Part shown: piece by piece, positions 16,728 through 26,169 of the stretch
How the letters are laid out: every line of letters starts with the position of its first letter
Position numbering within the stretch: position 1 is the stretch's first letter
Assembly (NCBI RefSeq): GCF_001477655.1
Contig: NZ_CP011266.1
Span: 1,906,001-1,970,000, forward strand
Source: Methanobrevibacter millerae
Lineage (GTDB): Archaea > Methanobacteriota > Methanobacteria > Methanobacteriales > Methanobacteriaceae
Direction: 5' to 3'
Length of the DNA stretch: 64,000 nt
Program-made: the position numbers and the translations under genes
The notes under the pieces: model-generated
The model's input: the letters and a program-made list of their open reading frames with translations, nothing else
Told to the model about the DNA's origin: nothing
Databases searched by the model: none

Positions 16728-18246
16728 AAACTACAACTCCTTCTTTTTTATCTTCTAAACCATCAGTATTCGCAACCATCTTACCGACAATATTTGTTGC
16801 ATTGAATGATTCAGCAGTTGGCCCAAATTCCCGATTAGGTTCAAATCTAACACCAATCAAACCTGCAGTTTTTGATGACATGTTCGTAATACCAATTTCA
16901 CATTCATTTACAACATCGGTCGGATTGTTTTCAGGAATAAGACCTTTAGCTAATTTCTTGTTACCTTCAAAAATGGTAATATGCATTCCAGGTACCGCGA
17001 AGTGAACTTTAATTTTTCCGATAGGGTTTTCCAAAAGACCTGAAATTAATTTAAAGTATTTAACTGATCTTGGAGCATTATCAACAAATTTAATTTCACA
17101 TAATTCATTTGGACTGATGGCTTTTGTTACAACTTTTCCTTCATTAATAATATCAATAGTGTGTCTAGGAGATTGTTCGACAATTATTGCATCATCATCA
17201 GTTACACCCTCACGAATATGCTCAATACCCGCTTCAGCCAAAATTTTTCCAGCATCTCCTTGTGATTTACTAAGTAACAGTAATCTTTGTTGTTCAGATT
17301 TAACAGTTATGAAATCATCTTTTTTTGCAATATCAATAATTTCCATTCCTGCAGTGATTTTACCGACAGTGGTATGGTTTGGAGTTAAAACCCTGTTTTC
17401 ACGGTAAACATACATCCTACCTACACCATTACCTTCATTCCTAATAGTTATAGTACCTCTAACTCTCTGAGTAGTATTTTCTTTAGGCTTATCGATACCT
17501 TGCAATTCATAAAAACCAATGAAAGAATTAGAATCAAAATTAACTTTAATTCTGTTATCCTTAATAATTGAAAACAAGTGCTCAACACATATTGGGGACT
17601 TCTCATCTATTTCAAAAGAAATATATGTAAATAATTCATTTCCTTCCTCCAAAACAGTGCTCAAATCAGAAACAGATGCACTATCAGTTGTTGTGCTTCT
17701 TTCAATAATCGGTTCAATAGAAGTTACCACATCATCATCAGTTAATTCGTTTAAAGTCTTTTTACCACCAATAATACGTGCAAAAATACCCTTGTTAAAT
17801 GGAGGTACACCATATATATTAGTAGTATTTTCCTTAAGAAGAATTAAGTGAGTAGATTCATTACTAAAACTGGATAAACTTAAAACAACATCCCCCTCAT
17901 AATATTTGAATTCATCATGAGTAGGTTCTAAATCAGTTACAATAGGTCCGATAGAAACTTCAGTTGAAGTAGACCACCTAATTGACAAATCAGTAAAATC
18001 TTCATATTGATTTTTCCACACATCAATAATAGGTTTTGCTTCCTCGTCATCAACCAATTCAATAATAATAGAACCTTGGGTAGTTTTAATTTTATATTTA
18101 GTAATATTCTTTTCCAGTTCTTTTTTACCTTTGATTAGACAAATAATACTACCAGGAGTATATGGAGCATTAGTTTCATCAATTACATCCTGAATTGTAG
18201 AACCATCTGCTACATCAATCTCTTTGCCATTAACTTTAATTAACAT
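16705..18246 (-). CDS. mmp3: Methanogenesis marker protein 3
   Basis: A 513-residue protein whose first 60 residues ([20 protein letters not shown]) look like a ubiquitin/ThiS-like beta-grasp domain, followed by several beta-rich modules. In the middle [20 protein letters not shown] resembles a cyclophilin-like segment, and the C-terminal part has [20 protein letters not shown]. Length and layout match methanogenesis marker 3 (UPF0288). It heads the leftward run mmp3-6-5-15-17-nifB. Confidence 0.9.
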   Translation of the reverse strand: MLIKVNGKEIDVADGSTIQDVIDETNAPYTPGSIICLIKGKKELEKNITKYKIKTTQGSIIIELVDDEEAKPIIDVWKNQYEDFTDLSIRWSTSTEVSIGPIVTDLEPTHDEFKYYEGDVVLSLSSFSNESTHLILLKENTTNIYGVPPFNKGIFARIIGGKKTLNELTDDDVVTSIEPIIERSTTTDSASVSDLSTVLEEGNELFTYISFEIDEKSPICVEHLFSIIKDNRIKVNFDSNSFIGFYELQGIDKPKENTTQRVRGTITIRNEGNGVGRMYVYRENRVLTPNHTTVGKITAGMEIIDIAKKDDFITVKSEQQRLLLLSKSQGDAGKILAEAGIEHIREGVTDDDAIIVEQSPRHTIDIINEGKVVTKAISPNELCEIKFVDNAPRSVKYFKLISGLLENPIGKIKVHFAVPGMHITIFEGNKKLAKGLIPENNPTDVVNECEIGITNMSSKTAGLIGVRFEPNREFGPTAESFNATNIVGKMVANTDGLEDKKEGVVVYVRESMS

Positions 18247-18356
18247 ACAATCTCCTAATAATTGTTTAATATGATAAGTATATTTTTTAATATTAAAATA
18301 CTTACTTATTTAATTTTGACAAAAGAGAAAAAAGAGAAAAAATAAAAAAATTCCGA

Positions 18357-19340
18357 CTATAATTTAAAAACAGGATTTTTATTTTGATTAAAAACTTCTA
18401 TTGTTTGGTCTTTATAGGTTACATTCAATACCCTATCGTCAGTTACTTCACCAACAACACAAGCTTCAATTGAATATTCTGCCAAATAATCACAGATAAA
18501 ATCACATTTATCTTTACTAGCAGTAAATACAAAACCTGATCCAGGATATGATTTTAACCAATCATTCCATGGCATATTTTCATTTTTAGGAATATCTTCC
18601 AAATTAACATTAGCCCCTTTTTCAGAAGTTTCTAAAAGCATTTCCAGTGTCCCTAAAATTCCGGGATTAGAAATATCCTTGCCTGCTTTAATATAATCAT
18701 GTTCGGCCAAGTATTGTACTGCAGTGATTTGGTCACGTACAAGCTGAGCATCCTTATCATAAGTAGTATCCCAGTTCAAACTAAACATTTCATGAGGTTT
18801 TCCATCCAAATCAATAGCCACAATTACTTTATCGCCAGTTTTAGCATCAAAACTAGTAATTAATTTATCTTTCTGAGCAATTCCCACAATAGCTACCCCT
18901 ACAGAGTCACTATCGCCATCAGGATGTAGGTGCCCTCCAACCATTGGAACACCAAATTTCAAGCATCCATCTTTAATGCCTGTCAGCAAATCCTCATAAA
19001 TTTCATCATGATTAATAGACATTATATTAACCATGGCCAACGGTTTACCCCCCATGGCAGCAATATCATTAACATTAACAAGAACTGAACAATAACCTGC
19101 CCAATAAGGATTTACATTCATGATTTGACCCCAGATTCCATCCGCAGCAATTAATACAACCTGATTATTTCCAATGTCAACAGCTGATGCATCATCACCA
19201 ATATCAATGATCACATCCCCAGAAACATTATAAGCATCACTTAAAAGATTAACAACATTATCAATAGAACTTTTACGTGAAACTCCTTCAAATTCTTGCA
19301 CTTCCTTTATGAGTTTTTCAAAGTCTAAAATAAACCCCAC
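18357..19340 (-). CDS. mmp2: Methanogenesis marker protein 2 (AIR synthase-related)
   Basis: This 327-residue protein belongs to the PurM/HypE/ThiL-like ATP-binding superfamily, with VIIDIGDDASAVDIGNNQVV, NVNDIAAMGGKPLAMVNIM, VGGHLHPDGDSDSVGVAIVG and a C-terminal YPGSGFVFTAS. The set matches methanogenesis marker 2. The start is a GTG directly after GGAA, which is tight, so the N-terminal few residues are uncertain. It follows the DUF2117 gene by 4 bp and is 110 bp upstream of mmp3. Confidence 0.85.
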   Translation of the reverse strand: MGFILDFEKLIKEVQEFEGVSRKSSIDNVVNLLSDAYNVSGDVIIDIGDDASAVDIGNNQVVLIAADGIWGQIMNVNPYWAGYCSVLVNVNDIAAMGGKPLAMVNIMSINHDEIYEDLLTGIKDGCLKFGVPMVGGHLHPDGDSDSVGVAIVGIAQKDKLITSFDAKTGDKVIVAIDLDGKPHEMFSLNWDTTYDKDAQLVRDQITAVQYLAEHDYIKAGKDISNPGILGTLEMLLETSEKGANVNLEDIPKNENMPWNDWLKSYPGSGFVFTASKDKCDFICDYLAEYSIEACVVGEVTDDRVLNVTYKDQTIEVFNQNKNPVFKL

Positions 19341-19344
19341 TTCC

Positions 19345-20457
19345 TTAAATTTTATTAATTGTATATTTAATATTCATATTATTTATGATTTCAATGATTT
19401 CATTTTCAACATCATCAATTGAATTGAAATCTCCAGAATAATTATTATTTTTAAAAATTTTTTTATAAATTATATTGCCGATAATATCATCATTTCCACT
19501 TTCAACTTCAAAAATAACAGAATTTTTTGATTTAAAACCATCTTCAACTACCTTATCCAAATCACCATCAGTTATTCCTATTATTGGAATATTGAATCTG
19601 TATAAAATATCAGATGCAATCAAAGTGGTATCATCACCGATTGTTATTACACATGAAGCATTCCTGAACTTATATACATCTTCCCCTGCATGATCAAGAA
19701 AAGCTAATTTAAATTTTTCAGAGGTTTTATTTTCCAATACTCTTGGCGTTACTTTTGCCTTTCTTAAAAGTCCTGTTTTAACAATTGCTGAAGATAAATC
19801 AACATCCCCTAATTTTTCAACACCATGAGGCTTTATCTCTCCACCAACAATATCAACTATTTTATTGTCGTTTGATACCAAAACAAGTTTATCTGAAGTT
19901 GATTTTCCAATGACAACACTATTGACCATAATGTTTTCACCAGGACTTACTCCATGAATAGTACGTCGACTTTGACTTTTTTCATCATCTTTAATATGGT
20001 TTTCATAGATTTCTTCAGGTTCAACAATGGTTAAATTTAATTTTTTAGCAAATTCGTCTGCCAAATTGCTTTTTACAGCCCAATTAATCACACTACCATC
20101 AACTTCGCCGGGCCTTTCAATTTGAATAATTGGAGTATTATTTTCATCGATCTTATTTTTATAGTGGTTATATACCTTATATCCAAAAACCTGTCCTGTG
20201 GTAGATGATTTGCCATAATTTAAAAGAAAAATAACATCAACAGAATCCTCATGAAATATTTTAAGCGAATCGCTTGGAACCAATTTACGGGAAATATCAA
20301 TAATATCCTCCAAAGACTCGTCAATGACGGCAGTTCGACCCATCGTTCCACCCAATCTTACAGAAACATTCCCATATTCAACAATTAAATTTATAAGCTT
20401 CAATGCGTAACCTGAATCTATAATGTTTGGACCGTGAACTACAATTCCAATATTCAT
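19345..20457 (-). CDS. DUF2117-family protein
   Basis: The 370-residue product begins MNIGIVVHGPNIIDSGYALK and has RLGGTMGRTAVIDES, TGQVFGYKVYNHYKNK, RRTIHGVSPGENIMVNSVVI, a central VVIGKSTSDKLVLVSNDN and a C-terminal part with CVITIGDDTTLIASDIL. It matches the archaeal DUF2117 proteins that occur with methanogenesis genes. There is no membrane segment and no known activity. It overlaps nob1 by 4 bp upstream and precedes mmp2. Confidence 0.8.
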   Translation of the reverse strand: MNIGIVVHGPNIIDSGYALKLINLIVEYGNVSVRLGGTMGRTAVIDESLEDIIDISRKLVPSDSLKIFHEDSVDVIFLLNYGKSSTTGQVFGYKVYNHYKNKIDENNTPIIQIERPGEVDGSVINWAVKSNLADEFAKKLNLTIVEPEEIYENHIKDDEKSQSRRTIHGVSPGENIMVNSVVIGKSTSDKLVLVSNDNKIVDIVGGEIKPHGVEKLGDVDLSSAIVKTGLLRKAKVTPRVLENKTSEKFKLAFLDHAGEDVYKFRNASCVITIGDDTTLIASDILYRFNIPIIGITDGDLDKVVEDGFKSKNSVIFEVESGNDDIIGNIIYKKIFKNNNYSGDFNSIDDVENEIIEIINNMNIKYTINKI

Positions 20458-20960
20458 TTATTCACCTTAATCCTCTTTTTGAATATTTTAGATCCACATA
20501 CATCACAGTCATCAAAAGGATAGTTTTCCTCAAATTCCTTTTTGCATCCCTGACAAACTTTTTTCCAATTATATATTTCTTTAATACCCTCAGTTATTAT
20601 GCCTGAATATGGAATATTCATTATTTTTAATGTATTCTGAATAGTGTAGTCATCACTAATTACCTTAACGGATTTTCCTTCATCAATCAACATTAATGCA
20701 AGTGCTATTATCTTTTTATCAGGAAGAGATAATCTTAAGACATCACCGGACTTGGAGATATTTTCTTCAGTTTTATCCAAGTATTTTCTATCAACGTCCT
20801 GAACAATAAGTATTCCATCATCAACTGCACTATCATACAATAATCTAGATTCAAAATCCTTAATTTCAGCAGTGATTTCCGGAACAGTATAATTGTACTG
20901 TGATGTTGGTTTAAAACCATTAATGAATGCAGATGCATCTAAAACATAGTAAATTTCCAT
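20454..20960 (-). CDS. nob1: Nob1-type ribosome biogenesis endonuclease
   Basis: The 168-residue product has a PIN domain (YYVLDASAFINGF with Asp 8, an acidic middle region, and VISDDYTIQNTLK) and a C-terminal zinc ribbon, CQGCKKEFEENYPFDDCDVC. This arrangement is archaeal Nob1, which trims the 3' end of 16S rRNA. The final residues (KKRIKVNK) are basic. A TATA-like TTTATAAATTT lies about 25-35 bp upstream, so the message may be nearly leaderless. Confidence 0.92.
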   Translation of the reverse strand: MEIYYVLDASAFINGFKPTSQYNYTVPEITAEIKDFESRLLYDSAVDDGILIVQDVDRKYLDKTEENISKSGDVLRLSLPDKKIIALALMLIDEGKSVKVISDDYTIQNTLKIMNIPYSGIITEGIKEIYNWKKVCQGCKKEFEENYPFDDCDVCGSKIFKKRIKVNK

Positions 20961-21094
20961 GAATATAAATATGATTTAAAAATTTATAAAAGTTTTTGGT
21001 TAATTCTATCGAAAAATGTAATTTGTTTTTCAGGAAATTTAAATTAATTACGAATATAAAACAGCCAAATATGTAAAAACCATATTACCCGACT

Positions 21095-21165
21095 TTCATG
21101 GAAGTTTCATAGAATATTCATAAAAACTTCATAGAATATTCATAAAAGTTTCATATATTTATTTA
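21095..21165. repeat. Direct repeats of about 22 bp upstream of the regulator cassette
   Basis: TTCATAGAATATTCATAAAA occurs at 21106-21125 and again, exactly, at 21128-21147, a 22-bp step. A third partial copy (TTCATATATTT) begins at 21150 in step, and a TTCAT also starts at 21095. The units lie about 90-140 bp upstream of the first winged-helix gene, with a TATA-like TTATAAACATA near 21189. Two-turn spacing puts the units on one DNA face, so they are a likely operator for a dimeric regulator, perhaps one encoded just downstream. Confidence 0.65.
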
Positions 21166-21234
21166 AATTTCATAGTAAAAAATAATATTATAAACATATT
21201 TCAATAATATGCAAAAACTAATGCTGTGATAAAA

Positions 21235-22026
21235 ATGATGATGAATGAACAATACATACAAAAAGACATAATGTTTATCGTCAAATCAGAAATTAGATTA
21301 AAGATTTTAACTGAATTGAATGATAAACCCCAAACAATTAAAGAAATTGTTAATAAAACTAAAATGGCTTATAGTTCCGTGTCAAATAATCTAAATAAAC
21401 TAGAATACAAAAAGCACGTTATTAAAGAAAATAGAATTTATACAATGACACCTATGACAAAACTTTATTTCAACCAACTGATGGAATTTAAGAAAAGCAT
21501 TGATGTCATTAAAAATTTCAACAGCTTTTGGTATAAGCATGATATCAAAAATATTAACAATGAATTAATAGAAAATATTACACAACTATATGAATCAAAA
21601 TTAATTGAGACAAATCCTATCGATATTTATAAAACACATGATAATATCAAAAATCAACTTAAAATATCAAAAAACGTAAAGGGAATTCTCCCATATATTC
21701 ATCCGGACTATCCATTATTAATTGAAAATATCTTAAAAAATAACGGAAAAATCGAATTGATAATGGAAAAGAATATCTTTCAAGGATTATTGTCTCAAAT
21801 CGATAAAGATCTGAAAAATAAATCTGTTCGAAATGGATCTTTAAAAATGCATATTTTTAATGGAAACTTAGATATTTATTTATTAATATGTGATGATTCC
21901 ATGAATTTAGGATTATTTAAAAATGATGGCAGCTATGATCAAAACAGAATTCTAAATTCCACAACCGAAGACTCCCTAAACTGGGCGAACAACTTATTTG
22001 AAAATATAAAACAAAGAGTGATTTAA
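21235..22026 (+). CDS. Winged-helix regulator with FilR1-like domain, 1
   Basis: I place the start at the ATG at 21235, 5 nt after GTGAT; a GTG at 21226 is possible. The protein of about 263 residues has an N-terminal winged helix (MFIVKSEIRLKILTELNDKP, IVNKTKMAYSSVSNNLNKLE, HVIKENRIYTMTPM) and a C-terminal domain with GILPYIHPDYPLLIENI and LDIYLLICDDSMNLGLFKND. This two-part layout matches methanogen regulators with the FilR1-middle (DUF1724) domain. It directly abuts the second regulator. Confidence 0.85.
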   Translation: MMMNEQYIQKDIMFIVKSEIRLKILTELNDKPQTIKEIVNKTKMAYSSVSNNLNKLEYKKHVIKENRIYTMTPMTKLYFNQLMEFKKSIDVIKNFNSFWYKHDIKNINNELIENITQLYESKLIETNPIDIYKTHDNIKNQLKISKNVKGILPYIHPDYPLLIENILKNNGKIELIMEKNIFQGLLSQIDKDLKNKSVRNGSLKMHIFNGNLDIYLLICDDSMNLGLFKNDGSYDQNRILNSTTEDSLNWANNLFENIKQRVI

Positions 22027-22830
22027 ATGAGTTCAAGTACTTTAAAAGAAAATGAACCACAGGAATTTAAAAATGTCAAATATCTTTTGACATCTTCAAT
22101 GCGTACATTAATCCTTATTGTTTTATATACTAATAAAAAAAATCTTAATGAAATCAGGGACGAACTAAAAAAACCATCTGCAACAATATTGCATGGTTTA
22201 AAGGAATTGGAAGAAAACAATCTTATTAAAAAAGATAGAAAATATTATTCATTAACATCAAACGGGTATTTACTAGCAACAAACATGATTAAACTAATTG
22301 ATAATTGGTATGCTATCGAAAAAAACAAAGTGTTCTGGAATAACCACGACCTGAGTGGTATTCCAGAAAATTTTTTAAATAAATTATATCTCTTGAAAGA
22401 TGCCCAATTCATTTCATCAACAACAAGCGACTTATCTAATGCATTTAATACATACATACAACTAATTTCAACAGCAGATGAACTAAACATTATACTACCA
22501 ATATACTCAGAAAATCATTTTAAATATTTGATTAAATTATTAAAAAATGATGATTTGAAAAGATTGACAATACTAATAAATACAGAAATACTGAAAACGA
22601 TGAAAAAGAATAGGTATCTAAAAAAATCATTGATAGAAAATGAAAAAACAAAAATAATAGAAATCTCTGAAAATCCGAAGATATTTTTAACATTTTCAAA
22701 TGAATTTATGGCACTGACATTATTCTTTAATGACAATCATTATGATGATTCACAGATTATCATAGATAAACATGAAAATGCCATAAAATGGAGCAAAAAT
22801 CTCTTTCAAAGATACATGGAAATGATATAA
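22027..22830 (+). CDS. Winged-helix regulator with FilR1-like domain, 2
   Basis: A 267-residue paralogue of the gene just upstream, starting at the ATG right after its stop codon. The winged helix covers about residues 18-80 (YLLTSSMRTLILIVLYTN, KKPSATILHGLKELEENNLI), and the ligand-type domain follows (INIILPIYSEN-like stretch, MALTLFFNDNHYDDSQII, WSKNLFQRYMEMI). The DNA-recognition helix differs from paralogue 1, so the targets may differ. The third gene overlaps its stop codon by 1 bp. Confidence 0.85.
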   Translation: MSSSTLKENEPQEFKNVKYLLTSSMRTLILIVLYTNKKNLNEIRDELKKPSATILHGLKELEENNLIKKDRKYYSLTSNGYLLATNMIKLIDNWYAIEKNKVFWNNHDLSGIPENFLNKLYLLKDAQFISSTTSDLSNAFNTYIQLISTADELNIILPIYSENHFKYLIKLLKNDDLKRLTILINTEILKTMKKNRYLKKSLIENEKTKIIEISENPKIFLTFSNEFMALTLFFNDNHYDDSQIIIDKHENAIKWSKNLFQRYMEMI

Positions 22831-23129
22831 TGTATATTGAAGAAAATGAAACCCAAAAAGCATTAAAAATAATTCTTTTACAGAAAAAAGGTGGAAAAAA
22901 CTGTGCAAGAATTATTGAAAAGTTACTTATTCGACCATATAATTCCAATCAAATGGCAAATGAACTTCATATTAGCTACAATACCGCATATTACCATTTT
23001 CAAATAATGCTAAAATATGATTTGATTAATAAAATGCCATCAAAATATGGAACATTTTATGTGGCAAAACAGAACCTAATAAATGAAAAAGAATCATTTG
23101 AAGAGATAAAAAAATTAATTATAGATTAA
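22830..23129 (+). CDS. Small winged-helix regulator (99 aa)
   Basis: The ATG at 22830 overlaps the previous stop (taATG). The 99-residue product is little more than a winged helix: KLLIRPYNSNQMANELHISY, NTAYYHFQIMLKYDLINKMP, then a wing with KYGTFYVAKQN. The NTAYYHFQ recognition helix is typical of the ArsR-like helix-turn-helix used by many methanogen regulators. It has no ligand domain. An in-frame ATG 42 bp upstream would overlap more. It is the third gene of a tightly packed regulator operon. Confidence 0.8.
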   Translation: MYIEENETQKALKIILLQKKGGKNCARIIEKLLIRPYNSNQMANELHISYNTAYYHFQIMLKYDLINKMPSKYGTFYVAKQNLINEKESFEEIKKLIID

Positions 23130-23169
23130 TTAAATATAGATTTTGTAATGATAAAAATTAGGTGATTAA

Positions 23170-23673
23170 ATGGAAAGTGAAACTACCAAACAACATCAAG
23201 ATGAATCTTCCAACAATATTACATGCGGAATTATCACTTTAAGTGATAGCAGAGATAAAAAAGAAGATTTATCAGGAGATTATATTGAAAATGAACTTAA
23301 AAAGAGATATACTGTAAAATCAAGAGAGATTATAAAAGATGAAAAAGATGATCTTTTAAAATCTATTGATGAAATGATAAACAACAATGTCGATGTAATC
23401 CTAACAAATGGAGGTACCGGACTAAGTGAAAGAGATATAACCGTTGAAAGTGTTGAAAAATTATTTGATAAAAAAATTGATGGTTTTGGAGAAATTTTTA
23501 GACATCAATCATATATAGAAATTGGTTCAGGAGCACTTCTCTCACGTGCTACTGCAGGTGTTTATAAAAAATGTTGCATATTTTCCATGCCAGGATCACC
23601 TAATGCTGTTAAAACGGCTCTAAACATAATAATTGATGAACTTCCACATATTGTTCATCATGCAAAAAAATAA
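23170..23673 (+). CDS. moaB: Molybdenum cofactor biosynthesis protein B (MoaB)
   Basis: The 167-residue protein has the MoaB/MogA fold with ITCGIITLSDSRDKKEDLSG near the start, VILTNGGTGLSERDITVESV in the middle, IFRHQSYIEIGSGALLSRAT and SMPGSPNAVKTALNIIIDEL. It binds molybdopterin and takes part in adenylation for molybdenum or tungsten cofactor, needed by formylmethanofuran dehydrogenase and formate dehydrogenase. AGGTGATTAA precedes the ATG. Confidence 0.93.
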   Translation: MESETTKQHQDESSNNITCGIITLSDSRDKKEDLSGDYIENELKKRYTVKSREIIKDEKDDLLKSIDEMINNNVDVILTNGGTGLSERDITVESVEKLFDKKIDGFGEIFRHQSYIEIGSGALLSRATAGVYKKCCIFSMPGSPNAVKTALNIIIDELPHIVHHAKK

Positions 23674-23712
23674 ATTTTTGATGGATTAAAATCCATCATT
23701 ATATTTTTTTTA

Positions 23713-24333
23713 TTACTTGCCAAATGCAATAAGTGTAATCATTGGAGTAGCATATGCTTCGATAATTGCTGCAACCAATAAGAAAATCACCATTAGAATT
23801 AAAGTAAAAATAATATCTTTTAGAACATATGAATCCAAAAAAGCTTCTTTAACACTTCTTTTTTTAATGGCACTGATTTCTAACTTCGTAATCAAAAATG
23901 CACCCGTTAATGCAAATACGCTTCCGCCCATATATTCAAAAATGAAATGGGGAAAAATCGATACCATAGAGAAATATAAATCACCGCCAAAAGGTGCGCC
24001 GATAGCAACAGCATTAAATATTACTAGAATTAAAGAAATTATTGAAAATAAAATTCCACCAATAAAAACTACCAAGTCAACGAGCAAATTATGCGTAAAT
24101 AATCCTACAGCATCACCAGCAATATCCGAATAAGAAATTGATTTATTGGTTTCACTCATCATCTTAGAAATCATACCATACTTTTCTCCAGCAAAAATAT
24201 TACCTGCAATGGCACCAATGATAACGAACACAATCAGAATTACCAAAGAAAGGAGTATTAATTTCTTATTTCTTGAAAAATATCCTTTTATAAATTTCTT
24301 TGTAAATAATTCCATCATATCACTAAAATTCAT
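23713..24333 (-). CDS. SpoIIM-like integral membrane protein (DUF95)
   Basis: From the ATG at 24333 (the codon before it is TTG) the product has about 206 residues with five hydrophobic segments: [40 protein letters not shown], a conserved [18 protein letters not shown]-type segment, [13 protein letters not shown], and [20 protein letters not shown]. This matches the stage II sporulation protein M / DUF95 family, found widely outside spore-formers. Its role in archaea is unknown. It overlaps the pyrE 3' end by 11 bp. Confidence 0.82.
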   Translation of the reverse strand: MNFSDMMELFTKKFIKGYFSRNKKLILLSLVILIVFVIIGAIAGNIFAGEKYGMISKMMSETNKSISYSDIAGDAVGLFTHNLLVDLVVFIGGILFSIISLILVIFNAVAIGAPFGGDLYFSMVSIFPHFIFEYMGGSVFALTGAFLITKLEISAIKKRSVKEAFLDSYVLKDIIFTLILMVIFLLVAAIIEAYATPMITLIAFGK

Positions 24334-24844
24334 CAACAGTTATTAAGGGTTCTAGTTTAATTCCTTCTTTTTCAAATGCATCAATAGCGCCTTCCTGTCT
24401 GTCGACGACAACAAAAGCTCGGGTTACATTTCCACCATTTTCTTGAATAGCTTTAATGGCTTTAAGAAGAGATCCTCCAGTAGTTGTTACATCTTCAACA
24501 ACAATAACATTATCGCCGGAGTTCAATTCACCTTCAATTAATTTAGATGTACCATATCCTTTCTTTTCCTTACGAATCATCAATAATGGAGTTTTACTTT
24601 CAAGAGAGACTGCAGTAGCAATAGGAACTGCACCCAAAGCAGGACCAGCAACTTTATCAATTCCATCTTCTGCAATCAATTCAGTGATTAATTTTGCAAT
24701 AGTGGATAATATCTCAGGTTCTGTTATTGCTTTTTTCATATTGATATAATAGTCGCTTTTTTTACCTGATGACAAAGTGAAATCTCCTCTGAGGAAAACT
24801 TCATTTTCTTTTAATAGTTTGATTAAATAGTCTTTAGATGGCAT
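24323..24844 (-). CDS. pyrE: Orotate phosphoribosyltransferase
   Basis: The 173-residue product contains [20 protein letters not shown], the [20 protein letters not shown] segment, [16 protein letters not shown] and the PRPP-binding [20 protein letters not shown], all PyrE hallmarks. It makes orotidine monophosphate in pyrimidine synthesis. The start overlaps the stop of the PRC-barrel gene by 1 bp and the stop overlaps the SpoIIM-like gene, giving a compact three-gene unit. Confidence 0.95.
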   Translation of the reverse strand: MPSKDYLIKLLKENEVFLRGDFTLSSGKKSDYYINMKKAITEPEILSTIAKLITELIAEDGIDKVAGPALGAVPIATAVSLESKTPLLMIRKEKKGYGTSKLIEGELNSGDNVIVVEDVTTTGGSLLKAIKAIQENGGNVTRAFVVVDRQEGAIDAFEKEGIKLEPLITVDEF

Positions 24845-25071
24845 TATAAATCATCATCACTTTTGAGTAATACTTTATCACCAATAGCTTTTACAAGTTC
24901 TACCGGTACAACATTTTCACTGTCACGAAGTTGTTCTGAGAATCCTATTTTCTTAATAACCAAATCAGTTATTTCAAAAGTATCTTCATCAAAAACAATT
25001 TCTTGAACTTTACCTATGATATTTATGTTCGCATCTAAAACTTCTTTATTGAATAATTCTTTTGTTCTCAT
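24844..25071 (-). CDS. PRC-barrel domain protein (75 aa)
   Basis: A single PRC-barrel domain: [20 protein letters not shown], then [16 protein letters not shown], and [20 protein letters not shown]. Methanogens have several such small proteins, thought to aid RNA or photosynthetic-type complex binding; the role here is unknown. A relative sits at 40041-40328. It leads the PRC-pyrE-spoIIM unit. Confidence 0.88.
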   Translation of the reverse strand: MRTKELFNKEVLDANINIIGKVQEIVFDEDTFEITDLVIKKIGFSEQLRDSENVVPVELVKAIGDKVLLKSDDDL

Positions 25072-25124
25072 AAAATCACCTATTATAAAATAATATTAAA
25101 TTATTAATTTAAATAAATTTGTTT

Positions 25125-26138
25125 TTATCCTAAAAATTTTTCTATCCAGAACAACAATAAATAATTTACAGTATTTCCAACACAGCCCTCCAAAAGATTA
25201 AAAGATAAATCAAAGGCAGTATTTTTATTGATAATGCCCTTTTTAAAATCATCTATTAAATTTAAAATTGAAGAAGTTATGGCAATATTTTCCTGAATTT
25301 TAGAATCGATTTTTAGCTGTGAAATGAACTTATGTTTATTTTGATTTAAGCCATCATAAAATTCATTGATATCTAACTTATATCTATTTAATAATACCAA
25401 AACATTAGATTGTGAATTTGGAGTAATCCAAACTTGTTTTTTAATTGCTACATGTATAGACTCAATGATACTTTTAGCAATTATTTCACCTAATTTGGAA
25501 TGTTTACCTGCATTAGTAATTACATTATTCGAATCTAAATTAGAAGCAATTATAAGACCGTCAGTGCCCGTGCCTGTTGCAAAATTATTAGAATATTGAG
25601 AAGGTATTTTCAAATTATTTAAAGCCACAGTTTTAGCTTCGCTAGCCACCATAAAAGCCTCTGCCAATACATTATCATTCAATTTTGAATTTATCAGCAA
25701 AATTGTATTAATGGTTCCTGGTTTAAATTCACCATTTTCTTCATAAAATCCTGCATCATCACCTGCGCAAACTGCATTAACACGAACTCCTGCAGTTGTA
25801 ATGGCAACGACTTCCAATTTCTTATATTTCTTAGTCACTATTGACACATTTCTCATTTTAGCTAATGTGACAAGACCTGATGACATTTTAGGATTAAAAT
25901 TTAAATCATCACATAACCGGATTAAATAATCAAATAAATCATGATTTTCCAAATAATTTATATTTTCTTGAGATAAATGATGATTAAAAACGAATTCCAA
26001 ATTATTTTTTATTCCGCCATTTAAAACAGAATTAGAAATAGTGTTGTGCCGATTATTAAATTTAATAAAAATAGAGTCTTTGAAATAATACACTTCATCA
26101 GATGTTGAAGTCTTAAAAATAAGTCTGTCGTTATACAT
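25125..26138 (-). CDS. cbiZ: Adenosylcobinamide amidohydrolase (CbiZ)
   Basis: This 337-residue protein has the CbiZ core: LEVVAITTAGVRVNAVCAGD, TINTILLINSKLNDN, AFMVASEAKTVALNNLKIPS and ATGTGTDGLIIASNL, then NAGKHSKLGEIIAKSIIESI. CbiZ cuts the aminopropanol side chain of cobinamides so that they re-enter cobalamin synthesis as cobyric acid, letting the cell salvage corrinoids. The usual CbiZ domain is about 200-220 residues; here a C-terminal part of about 80 residues follows. It lies 31 bp behind the thermosome gene on the same strand. Confidence 0.88.
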   Translation of the reverse strand: MYNDRLIFKTSTSDEVYYFKDSIFIKFNNRHNTISNSVLNGGIKNNLEFVFNHHLSQENINYLENHDLFDYLIRLCDDLNFNPKMSSGLVTLAKMRNVSIVTKKYKKLEVVAITTAGVRVNAVCAGDDAGFYEENGEFKPGTINTILLINSKLNDNVLAEAFMVASEAKTVALNNLKIPSQYSNNFATGTGTDGLIIASNLDSNNVITNAGKHSKLGEIIAKSIIESIHVAIKKQVWITPNSQSNVLVLLNRYKLDINEFYDGLNQNKHKFISQLKIDSKIQENIAITSSILNLIDDFKKGIINKNTAFDLSFNLLEGCVGNTVNYLLLFWIEKFLG

Positions 26139-26169
26139 AAAATAAAAAAAGAAAAGATGTAAATTAGAT

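Noticed and set aside
21095-21165. Repeats before the regulator genes as a CRISPR array
   Set aside because: Only two exact units of 20 bp with 2-bp gaps and no spacer-like unique segments of 30 bp or more; an operator fits better.
23717-24133. Plus-strand frame of 138 codons in the SpoIIM-like gene
   Set aside because: Complement of a clear membrane gene, with no ribosome-binding site or motif.
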